From Armatimonadota bacterium (GTDB lineage Bacteria > Armatimonadota > Armatimonadia > Armatimonadales > Armatimonadaceae): a DNA stretch of 5,686 nt. How positions within the stretch are numbered: the stretch's first letter is position 1; each line of letters begins with the position of its first letter. This document shows, piece by piece, positions 1-5,686 of this stretch. The translations under genes and the position numbers were made by a program. Under the pieces are notes generated by a model. That model was not told the origin of the DNA. It made no database searches and was given only the letters and a program-made list of their open reading frames with translations. The stretch covers positions 1-5,686 of the forward strand of contig JACMIU010000269.1 of assembly GCA_014380985.1 (NCBI GenBank), written 5' to 3'.

Positions 1-3000
1 AAAGCGTCCTCCAAGCCCGCCGCGTCCGCCGTCGGCAACGCTTCGGCGGCGGCGACCGCGCTCATCAGGGCTTCGGGGTGCAGGGGGATACCGGCGAGCG
101 CGGTAGCCGCGTCCGCGCCGGTCAGACCGCCGATGGCGATTCGCGCCTGATAACTCGCCGTGAGCGGGTCGGGGGCGAGCGCGGAAAGCACGGCGCGAAT
201 CGTTTGGGGAAAGCGCGTTTTGTACGGCGTGAACCGGCGCATGAAAACGTCCAGCACGGCGGTTAACGCGGCGCGATTCGGGAGTGTGCCGGTGACTGCT
301 TGCCCCATCGCGGCGGCGTCTTTCTCGTTGTACATTTCAAACACGGCGTTCGCGGCGGCGGCGGACTCGTCGGTCAGCGGCGAGCTCAGCCGTTGTAGCA
401 AACGCGGCAAAATCACCCGGTCGGGGTCGGGAAGCGGTTCGGTAGCGAAACGGCTGTACGTGTTCATGCGAACCGTGGCGTCGGGGTGCGCTAAGGCGGT
501 TGCCAAAATCGTCCGCAACATATTGCCCGTGTTTATCGAAAGCCGTCCGGTCGGGATTCGCAGAACGCCGGACGCGACTGCCGGGTCGGGGTCGGACGCG
601 GCAGCAAGTAGCACCCTTTGCGCTTCCGGCTTTTCGATATAATCCCACAAGGCGCGAAGCAGGGCGACCCGCACGTCGCGGTGCAGGTTGAGTGACGATT
701 GCGCCAGCAGGTAGGGTAACGACGACGGCAGACGCAGTTCGCCCATCAGACGTAGCACCTCTTTCGCCACGGTCACCTTCTCCATCGGTGCGTTCTGCAA
801 GACCGCTATCGCGCCGGCGGCGGGCATTTCGAGCAGGAGTGAGCGAAGCGCGTAGATGGCGACGCGGGCGCGGTTATCCGACAACGCTTCGATGAGCATC
901 GGGACGCCCTGCCCACCATCAAGTCGTGCGAGTGCCTGTATTGCCAGATCGCGCACGGCGGTTTTGCCTGTGCCGACCTGCGCGAGTTCCAGAAGGCGCG
1001 TCGGTTGCACAGCGGGAAGCGCGGCAAGTTGGTTCAACACGCCGCCGATGGCGAACGTGTCGCGCCCGGTGTCCGCCGAAACCTCGGTCAGCGTTTGCAC
1101 GAAAACGGCTTGTTGCGCCGGTATCCAGCGGTGAAAGCCGGAAGCGAGCGGCAACACGAAGCGGGTGCGCCCGGTGGAAAACCGCCCGGCGTAAGCGACG
1201 CGACCCAAAAACGGCATCAGCAAATCCTGCCGGTGTCGGTGCAGATGGTTGTAGATCGGGTACAGCGTGACCACGCTTTTGTCGGATTGAATCAGTTCCG
1301 GCACGAGGGCGGCGAAGGCTTTGGGAAAATGCTCCGCATAGACTTGCAGAATACCGGTAACCACGCCGCTGTCTTTCGACGTTCGCACCACGGCGGTCAA
1401 CACTTCCTGTATTTCGGGAAATACGCGCACCCGACGCCCGAACCCCTGCACGGCGGCGAGCAGAAAATACTCGCGTTCGCGGGTCGCCCATCCTTTCAGC
1501 ACCGGCAGAAGCGCGGGCGCGACGGCTTTCATGCCGGGGTCGGTCAGGCGGCTTTCCAAACCGTAGAAGGACACCTGACCGCGCTCCTTGACCAGCACGC
1601 CGAGCCACTGCGCCGCCCAAACCGGGTGAAACGGAATCAGCGATACGATTAGACGTTCGACTTCTCCGGCGGTCGCGGGCGACAGGTCGGCGGCGTTCAG
1701 GGCGTCGCGGATGATTTGCCCCAGTTCGGCTAAATGTGCCGATTGCCACCGGGCGGGGGGTAGTTGGCGCACGGCTTGTAGTAGCGAGCGGCGCACCGGG
1801 TCTTGCTCATTTTCGCGGCGGCGCACGATTTGCAGGATGTCGGGCAGAGTGTCGGCGAAATACCGCGCCGTGCCGACGCGAGCGGCAAGCGCGACACCGC
1901 GCAGGTCGGCATCCGGGTTTTTGATGAACGGTTCCAGCGCGATCTGCGCTTCATCGGGCGGCAAAAACGCGCCGTAAGGCAGGCGCGATAGCGGGCGCGT
2001 TTGTAGGGCGGGAAGCGCGAAATGTCGCCGCGCTTCGGACACGCGCAACCTCGCGGGAAGCGCGGCGATCACGGCGGGGGCGATGATTCCCTCAACGGTT
2101 TTCCACGATTCGCCGGCGATAGCGAACGCTTTCTCGCGGGTTTCCGGCGCGACGTGCGGCAGGTACGCTTGCGGCATTGGCAAATACTCGGCTCGCTCGG
2201 AAAGCAGGGCGAGAAGACGCTTCGGGTCAAGACGCAAGGTTTGCGCGACGCCTAGTGTAACAGCGAATCGTGCCGGTGTCGCAAGGAGCAGATCCGCCAC
2301 TTCGGCGGGCAGGTACGACGGTAAGACGCCAAGTTGCAAGGTGTCCGGCGATTCATGGCGCAATGCCTGTGTTAGGAGGGTCAGCGCGATCGGCGGGCGC
2401 GTCGCGGCAATCGTCGGTAGCACGGCGTTCAGTCGCCATCGCAACCGGGCATCCGGTTCGGTTTGCGCCGCGAGATACGTTCCGATGGTTTCGGCGGCAA
2501 CGTCGGGGTGGGCGCGGGACAGGCGTTGCCAATCGTAAAAGTTGAAGCGTTCGGCAAACGTCGGCGACTGTTCGCGCACAAACGCTTCGGAGCAGAACGG
2601 CACGTAGTCGCCCGCATTCTCGCTTGCCTCGGCGATTTCTTGCGCCACAAAGGCGTCCACAACCGCGAACCGATGGTGCTTTCGCAGGTCGCGCAAAAGG
2701 CGCACCCGCCCCCGGCGCGTCGCGTTTTGCACGGCGGACAGTGCCTGTTCATCGGAACAAAGAAGCGGCACGAGCGACGCCGCCAAACCGCGTAGTAGTG
2801 CCGAAGCGTCAGACAGGAAGGAAACCACCGTCTCGCCGCTTCGGGTTCCGTGCGCGGCGAACAGCGCGAGCATTCGTTCATAAAATCCGCTGCGTTCGAG
2901 TTCGGCGAGCGTTTCGGCGGCTTCGGGGTCGGTCGCGGCGGCGCGACCGAGAGCAATCATTTCGCGCACACGGGCGTTGTGCGTGACGATTTCGAGCCGG

Positions 3001-3029
3001 GTTAAAAGAAAAGCGGTTTGTTTTCGCAT
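1..3029 (-). CDS. Large HEAT-repeat protein, partial (C-terminus beyond the left edge)
   Basis: The frame starts at ATG 3029-3027 and stays open for 1009 complete codons to the window edge; no stop is seen, so the 3' end is missing. The predicted protein is all-helical and rich in Ala, Leu and Arg. I see no signal peptide, no membrane segment and no enzyme motif. Between about residues 690 and 820, valine-anchored helices recur every 31-32 residues (V692, V723, V754, V786, V818), with the pattern V-x(3)-A/L-x-x-L and Asp/Pro turns such as SDPDPAV, which is typical of HEAT repeats. Similar units appear at about 360-425 (LRGVALAAR, VRRSLLQAV) and weakly at 70-90. Residues 100-340 are helical but not assigned. 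HEAT solenoids usually act as protein-binding scaffolds, so a binding role with the upstream kinase, phosphatase and vWA proteins is inference from the operon. The exact start is moderately certain, because the frame is also open upstream and has a GTG eight codons earlier. Confidence 0.88.
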   Translation of the reverse strand, partial: MRKQTAFLLTRLEIVTHNARVREMIALGRAAATDPEAAETLAELERSGFYERMLALFAAHGTRSGETVVSFLSDASALLRGLAASLVPLLCSDEQALSAVQNATRRGRVRLLRDLRKHHRFAVVDAFVAQEIAEASENAGDYVPFCSEAFVREQSPTFAERFNFYDWQRLSRAHPDVAAETIGTYLAAQTEPDARLRWRLNAVLPTIAATRPPIALTLLTQALRHESPDTLQLGVLPSYLPAEVADLLLATPARFAVTLGVAQTLRLDPKRLLALLSERAEYLPMPQAYLPHVAPETREKAFAIAGESWKTVEGIIAPAVIAALPARLRVSEARRHFALPALQTRPLSRLPYGAFLPPDEAQIALEPFIKNPDADLRGVALAARVGTARYFADTLPDILQIVRRRENEQDPVRRSLLQAVRQLPPARWQSAHLAELGQIIRDALNAADLSPATAGEVERLIVSLIPFHPVWAAQWLGVLVKERGQVSFYGLESRLTDPGMKAVAPALLPVLKGWATREREYFLLAAVQGFGRRVRVFPEIQEVLTAVVRTSKDSGVVTGILQVYAEHFPKAFAALVPELIQSDKSVVTLYPIYNHLHRHRQDLLMPFLGRVAYAGRFSTGRTRFVLPLASGFHRWIPAQQAVFVQTLTEVSADTGRDTFAIGGVLNQLAALPAVQPTRLLELAQVGTGKTAVRDLAIQALARLDGGQGVPMLIEALSDNRARVAIYALRSLLLEMPAAGAIAVLQNAPMEKVTVAKEVLRLMGELRLPSSLPYLLAQSSLNLHRDVRVALLRALWDYIEKPEAQRVLLAAASDPDPAVASGVLRIPTGRLSINTGNMLRTILATALAHPDATVRMNTYSRFATEPLPDPDRVILPRLLQRLSSPLTDESAAAANAVFEMYNEKDAAAMGQAVTGTLPNRAALTAVLDVFMRRFTPYKTRFPQTIRAVLSALAPDPLTASYQARIAIGGLTGADAATALAGIPLHPEALMSAVAAAEALPTADAAGLEDA
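570..977 (-). other. Best-resolved HEAT-repeat array within the large protein (about residues 685-820)
   Basis: This stretch encodes at least four consecutive two-helix units with a period of 31-32 residues. The first helices read VRDLAIQALARL, VAIYALRSLLLEM, VAKEVLRLMGEL and VRVALLRALWDYI. Each is followed by a short second helix such as GVPMLIEALSD or AIAVLQNAP, and a fifth unit begins at SDPDPAV. The regular spacing of the valine and alanine/leucine core positions is the direct evidence. The repeats are degenerate at the DNA level, so this is an old solenoid rather than a recent tandem duplication. Confidence 0.75.
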
Positions 3030-3060
3030 AAGATTTCTACCAAGAATACCCACACTATTG
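3030..3060 (-). other. 31-nt spacer between the kinase and HEAT genes
   Basis: This is the only gap between genes in the cluster and it is clearly AT-richer than its surroundings. It holds no good Shine-Dalgarno sequence: the best purine stretch before ATG 3029 is GGTAGAAA. There is no hairpin with a U-tract, so I see no terminator, and no recognisable promoter. The HEAT gene is therefore probably cotranscribed, but with weaker or independent translation initiation than the overlapping genes upstream. Confidence 0.5.
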
Positions 3061-3996
3061 CTAAATCGAATCCATCAAGAACGCGAAGCGATCCAGCGGC
3101 GGCACGAGCGACACCGGCGATTCGCACACGGCGCGGAACGAGGCGGCGGCACGGCGAATAACGGCGTTCGGTGATTGCGTTAGCGCGGAAAGGGCGCGAC
3201 CGGGAGCGCGGGTTTCGGCGAAATCCTCGCGCCGCCAGAGCAAATTGTCGCCGTTGTCGAAGCGATACCAGAGTTCGGGGGCTTCCGCGAGAATCGTCAG
3301 CGCGGCGTCCACGGCAATCGCGGCGAACCGGTCTACCGTTAAACTACCCTCGCCCGTCGTGCGCCGGGGGTGCTGGTACGCCGGGTGTCCCCCCTCCCCG
3401 CTAAGCGTTCCGGCAAGCGTGGGAACGGTCGAGCCGTCGTAATCGAGCAGGTGAAATCGCGGCGTTCCCCCTTCCCCGATGCTCACGAGGATATTACCGT
3501 GTTGCAGATCGCCGTGCGCGAACCGCGCCGTTTCCATTTCTTCGACAAGAACGCGCCACGCGCCACGAAGTTGCTCCACCGCGTTTGGCGTGTTGATAAC
3601 GGCGTCTACGTAAAAATTGAGCGGCACGGCGTCGGCGAGCCACGGCATTTGTAGTACGGGGAACGTCGCCCCGCCAACGCGGATTCCGGCTTCGTGATAG
3701 ACGAACGGCGTGAACCAGTCCGGCACGGGCGCGAGGGCGGCGCGGTGCGCCGCGAGCGCGTCGTATCGCGCCAACCGTTCGGGTAGCGAGCGCAGGAACA
3801 GTTTAATCGCCCACGCTTTGCCGTCCGACCCACCCATTCGGTAGACGTTCGCAAACTGCCCGGTAATCGGCGCGGGCAAGCCGTAGGGCGTTTTATCGAG
3901 CGGCACGAGGGCGCGAAGTTCGGCAAGCGCGAAGCACAACGCCGGGTTTTGCAGGGCGTCCTGATAGGCGACTTGTGATGGGTAGGGCGTTTTCAC
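3061..3996 (-). CDS. TerY-P-triad-type protein kinase (Ser/Thr kinase fold)
   Basis: This predicted cytosolic protein kinase has 311 residues. In order it shows a glycine-loop-like GQFANVYR at 46-53; AIKLF with the ATP-anchoring Lys at K65; the catalytic loop HGDLQHGN at 161-168 (D163, N168); LDYDG at 184-188, replacing the usual DFG (D185); the activation-segment block GHPAYQHP at 203-210; and the helix-F aspartate D222 in VDRFAAI. HGDLQHGN, DYDG and GHPxYQHP are hallmarks, from family knowledge, of kinases encoded beside vWA and PP2C genes. The kinase core fills nearly the whole protein. There is no transmembrane segment and no obvious extra sensor domain. The start is GTG 3996, which overlaps the phosphatase stop in GTGA. 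The same frame is open far upstream, but that part is an Arg-rich shadow of the phosphatase gene. The substrate is unknown; the neighbouring vWA or HEAT proteins are plausible. Confidence 0.9.
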   Translation of the reverse strand: MKTPYPSQVAYQDALQNPALCFALAELRALVPLDKTPYGLPAPITGQFANVYRMGGSDGKAWAIKLFLRSLPERLARYDALAAHRAALAPVPDWFTPFVYHEAGIRVGGATFPVLQMPWLADAVPLNFYVDAVINTPNAVEQLRGAWRVLVEEMETARFAHGDLQHGNILVSIGEGGTPRFHLLDYDGSTVPTLAGTLSGEGGHPAYQHPRRTTGEGSLTVDRFAAIAVDAALTILAEAPELWYRFDNGDNLLWRREDFAETRAPGRALSALTQSPNAVIRRAAASFRAVCESPVSLVPPLDRFAFLMDSI

Positions 3997-4733
3997 GGTT
4001 TCCCTCGCACGACGCGAACCACGGTAACATCGTCGTTTTTCAGCCGGTCGGTGTCGCGCAGTTCGCGCACCATCGCGGTTAAGACGTCGGTTTCGCCGGG
4101 CGTTCCGAGCGGCGCGAACCACCGGGCGGGGTCGCGGCTCTCCTCGGTTTCGCGCAGGAACCACGCCGCCAGCGCGTCGGTCATCAGGTATAGTGCGTCG
4201 CCGGAGGCAATCGTCCCCCGGTGCGTTTGAATGTGCGCGGGCGTCACCGGCGTTTTTGTGCCGAGCAGAACCGGCGCACCGGCGAAATCCGCCGACCGTG
4301 TGAGCGGGAACGCGGCGACAATCCGGTGGCTTTCGGCTTCGGGACGCAGGTGAAACAGGGCGCAATCGCCGACCGCAAGCGCGTGGTACTCGCCGGTTTC
4401 GACCGTCACGGTCACGCCGATGAGCGCGGCGTGGGAGCCGTACTGCGCCACCTTCGCCTGTGCGTGCCACGGGAGCGTTTCCGTCGCTACCTGCCGCGTC
4501 CAGACTTTCGCCAGCATTCGCCTCCGTTCCGGTAGCGTTGGCGCGGTCAATAGCCCCGCTACGTAGTCGGCGGTAAGCAAGTTCGCCCACGCCCGTGCAA
4601 ATGTGGCATCGGTCGCGCCGTCCGCCACGGCGACGCGGAGCGGAAAAGTATTCAGGTCGCTTGCGGCGAAAGCGTCTTCGTACTCGCCTTCGGTGCTTCC
4701 TGCCTTCGGCGTGTGCCAAGCGTGAACTACCAC
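3993..4733 (-). CDS. PP2C-family metal-dependent protein Ser/Thr phosphatase
   Basis: This 246-residue protein corresponds to a single PP2C domain, probably removing phosphate added by the adjacent kinase. Visible motifs, counting GTG 4733 as residue 1, are EYEDA (D20), VADGATDATFAR (D38-G39), LAVGDCALFHLR at 119-130, FPLTRSADF at 142-150, LYLMTDALAAWF with D186, and LKNDDVTVVRV near the C-terminus (D234/D235). These include the aspartates that hold the two catalytic metal ions in PP2C enzymes, so it looks active. The VADGAT and FPLTxSADF forms resemble the compact PP2C proteins found next to TerY-like vWA genes. I chose GTG 4733 because it overlaps the vWA stop by only 7 nt. An in-frame ATG at 4841 would add 36 residues without PP2C character and overlap the vWA gene by 115 nt. 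No signal peptide or membrane segment is seen, so it should be cytosolic. Confidence 0.92.
   Translation of the reverse strand: MVVHAWHTPKAGSTEGEYEDAFAASDLNTFPLRVAVADGATDATFARAWANLLTADYVAGLLTAPTLPERRRMLAKVWTRQVATETLPWHAQAKVAQYGSHAALIGVTVTVETGEYHALAVGDCALFHLRPEAESHRIVAAFPLTRSADFAGAPVLLGTKTPVTPAHIQTHRGTIASGDALYLMTDALAAWFLRETEESRDPARWFAPLGTPGETDVLTAMVRELRDTDRLKNDDVTVVRVVRGKP
4002..4006 (-). promoter_or_regulatory. Ribosome binding site of the kinase gene (GAGGG)
   Basis: GAGGG lies 5 nt before GTG 3996, inside the end of the phosphatase gene. It supports the GTG start that overlaps the phosphatase TGA stop and argues against the much longer upstream-open frame. The GTGA overlap suggests translational coupling of phosphatase and kinase. 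Confidence 0.6.
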
Positions 4734-5614
4734 ATTGCCCCCGGTCGTGTGCCGATTTCGAGTGACAGCACCAGTAGCGACGGGTCGGCGTTTAGCACAA
4801 AGGCGCGGGCATAATCGGTGAGCATCAAGCCGTTCTCCCACGCCACGGTTCTCATATAGGGCGTCAGGTACGACGAATGATCCCAGAGCAGTTTGGCATA
4901 CGGGTCGGTGCGCCCATCCACGAGGGGCAAGTCGGCGGGTGAATCGGGGAACGACAGTGGCGCGGCGGCGCGGCGACTCGACAGGTGAACGTTAAACAGC
5001 GTGACGTTGCCATTGTGGTTGCCGAGTTCCATCAAGCGGCGCAGGTAGGGCGCGGGGTCGCCGTCGGTCGCCTCGCCATCGGTGATATGCACCACCACAG
5101 GCGGGAACGCGGTTTGCGCCCGCGCCAGCCATTCCGATAGGATTTGATGCCCGTAAGCGAGTGCGCCGCACATCAGCGTGGAGCCGTTCGCGGTCGGTTC
5201 GATCCACACCGGTTGCACGGTTTTGCTTTGCACGACGTTGCCGGAGCCGTCGTCCACGCTTTCCATTGTTTCATTCAGGCGGGCGTAGTTATTCGCCACG
5301 TCCCGAATCGAGACGATTTCCTGCCCGGACAGTGCGCCGCGCCACGCGGGAGCCACGGTTTGCCCATAGCCGATGACGCAGACATCGAAATAGTTGCGAA
5401 CGCCGTCCGACTTGGAGCAGGTAATCACGAGGTTACGGAGCAGGTTGTTGAGCGCGAGTGCGACACCCTCCGCTTTGGTCTGCCCCCGGTCGCGGTTGTC
5501 GCCAAAGGCGTTCGCCATCGAACTCGATTGATCCACGAGGAACAGAAAACAACCGGGGTTAGTGCGGGTAATATCGGACGAGTTGTAAACGGCGGTGGCG
5601 TTGTAGGCGGGCAT
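4727..5614 (-). CDS. TerY-type von Willebrand factor A (vWA) domain protein
   Basis: This 295-residue protein consists essentially of one vWA domain. The metal-ion-dependent adhesion site (MIDAS) is complete: FLFLVDQSSSM gives D28, S30 and S32; NGSTLM gives T146; and HITDGEATDGD gives D179. Other family-like segments are KSDGVRNYFDVCVIGYG at 68-84 and LFNVHLSSRRAA. The N-terminus has no signal peptide and no transmembrane helix follows, so it is intracellular, unlike secreted vWA adhesins. In TerY-P systems a vWA protein of this kind is encoded with a phosphatase and a kinase and is thought to be a metal-dependent interaction partner, possibly controlled by phosphorylation. It is the first gene of the cluster. 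The ATG at 5614 has a good Shine-Dalgarno sequence and a promoter just upstream. I do not assign a gene symbol, because TerY is used here as a family label, not as proof of orthology. Confidence 0.93.
   Translation of the reverse strand: MPAYNATAVYNSSDITRTNPGCFLFLVDQSSSMANAFGDNRDRGQTKAEGVALALNNLLRNLVITCSKSDGVRNYFDVCVIGYGQTVAPAWRGALSGQEIVSIRDVANNYARLNETMESVDDGSGNVVQSKTVQPVWIEPTANGSTLMCGALAYGHQILSEWLARAQTAFPPVVVHITDGEATDGDPAPYLRRLMELGNHNGNVTLFNVHLSSRRAAAPLSFPDSPADLPLVDGRTDPYAKLLWDHSSYLTPYMRTVAWENGLMLTDYARAFVLNADPSLLVLSLEIGTRPGAMW
4738..4742 (-). promoter_or_regulatory. Weak G-rich candidate ribosome binding site of the phosphatase gene
   Basis: A run of five G lies 4 nt before GTG 4733. It is a poor Shine-Dalgarno sequence, so initiation probably depends on ribosomes finishing the vWA gene, whose stop (TAG 4729-4727) lies just inside the phosphatase gene. 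An ATG at 4735 is in the vWA frame and leads straight to Trp and stop, so it is not the phosphatase start. Confidence 0.35.
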
Positions 5615-5620
5615 GGTTCG

Positions 5621-5628
5621 TTCCTTTT
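5621..5628 (-). promoter_or_regulatory. Ribosome binding site of the vWA gene (AAAAGGAA)
   Basis: The AGGA core lies 7 nt before ATG 5614, near-ideal spacing. This is the strongest Shine-Dalgarno sequence in the window and fixes the vWA start. Confidence 0.75.
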
Positions 5629-5654
5629 GTGGGCGGCGATTTCGTGGTTACGGC

Positions 5655-5683
5655 ATTATACAACAACTGCGCCGTGTACCGAA
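5655..5683 (-). promoter_or_regulatory. Candidate sigma-70-type promoter of the operon
   Basis: On the minus strand 5660-5655 reads TATAAT, an exact -10 consensus inside an otherwise GC-rich locus. At a 17-nt spacing the -35 position (5683-5678) reads TTCGGT, which matches the consensus only at its first two bases. The predicted transcription start is near 5648, giving a leader of about 34 nt with the ribosome binding site in it. The weak -35 suggests a need for an activator or an alternative sigma factor, which is inference. Only 72 nt upstream of the gene are in the window, so operators further up cannot be seen. Confidence 0.55.
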
Positions 5684-5686
5684 CCG

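Noticed and set aside
335..370. Short GGC/GCG-rich runs that look like simple repeats.
   Set aside because: They encode Ala-rich helices (AAAA) in the HEAT gene and reflect codon bias, not a separate repeat element.
960..983. P-loop-like AQVGTGKT in the HEAT protein, matching [AG]-x(4)-GK[ST].
   Set aside because: It sits just before a HEAT helix without the preceding beta strand or a Walker B motif, so it is most likely chance.
1005..1652. Plus-strand open frame of 215 codons antisense to the HEAT gene.
   Set aside because: It has no recognisable domain and no ribosome binding site that I can see, and it lies entirely within the opposite-strand coding gene.
919..1749. Minus-strand open frame of 276 codons inside the HEAT gene.
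   Set aside because: It is very Arg-rich and overlaps the continuous HEAT frame in another phase, a common shadow in GC-rich DNA.
3997..4719. The kinase frame stays open for 241 codons upstream, as if a longer kinase or a fusion protein existed.
   Set aside because: The upstream part is Arg-rich without domain character and lies out of frame inside the well-supported phosphatase gene. GTG 3996 has its own ribosome binding site.
4731..4735. ATG at 4735 as the possible start of the phosphatase gene.
   Set aside because: It is in the vWA frame and is followed by Trp and a stop; the phosphatase frame uses the overlapping GTG at 4733.

Overview
The window is a compact, GC-rich bacterial locus, and all four genes lie on the minus strand. 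The organism cannot be named from the sequence. The high GC content, the tight gene packing and this particular gene set would fit large-genome environmental bacteria such as Planctomycetota, Chloroflexota, Armatimonadota or Cyanobacteria, but this is only an inference from the gene families.

Layout in transcription order, from right to left. Positions 5615-5686 form a short leader with an exact TATAAT -10 box and a good Shine-Dalgarno sequence. Next is a 295-residue von Willebrand factor A (vWA) protein of the TerY type (5614-4727). A 246-residue PP2C-family protein phosphatase follows (4733-3993, GTG start, overlapping the vWA gene by 7 nt). Then comes a 311-residue protein-kinase-fold protein (3996-3061, GTG start, overlapping the phosphatase gene by 4 nt). 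After a 31-nt gap, a very long HEAT-repeat protein begins at 3029 and runs off the left edge with at least 1009 codons and no stop. That last gene fills more than half the window; in the other reading frames the same stretch holds only shadow ORFs.

vWA, PP2C and kinase together match the known 'TerY-P' triad, a metal-binding vWA protein encoded with an opposing phosphatase and kinase and linked to the Ter (tellurite/stress) gene neighbourhoods. All key motifs of the three proteins are present: MIDAS DxSxS, Thr and Asp in the vWA; the four metal-binding aspartates in the phosphatase; and the Lys, HGDLQHGN and DYD residues in the kinase. They look active and cytosolic, with no signal peptide or transmembrane segment. 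The likely novelty is the fourth gene, a large helical-repeat protein in the same apparent operon. It could be the scaffold, target or recognition component of the phospho-switch. No TerB, TerC, TerD or TerZ-like gene is seen here.
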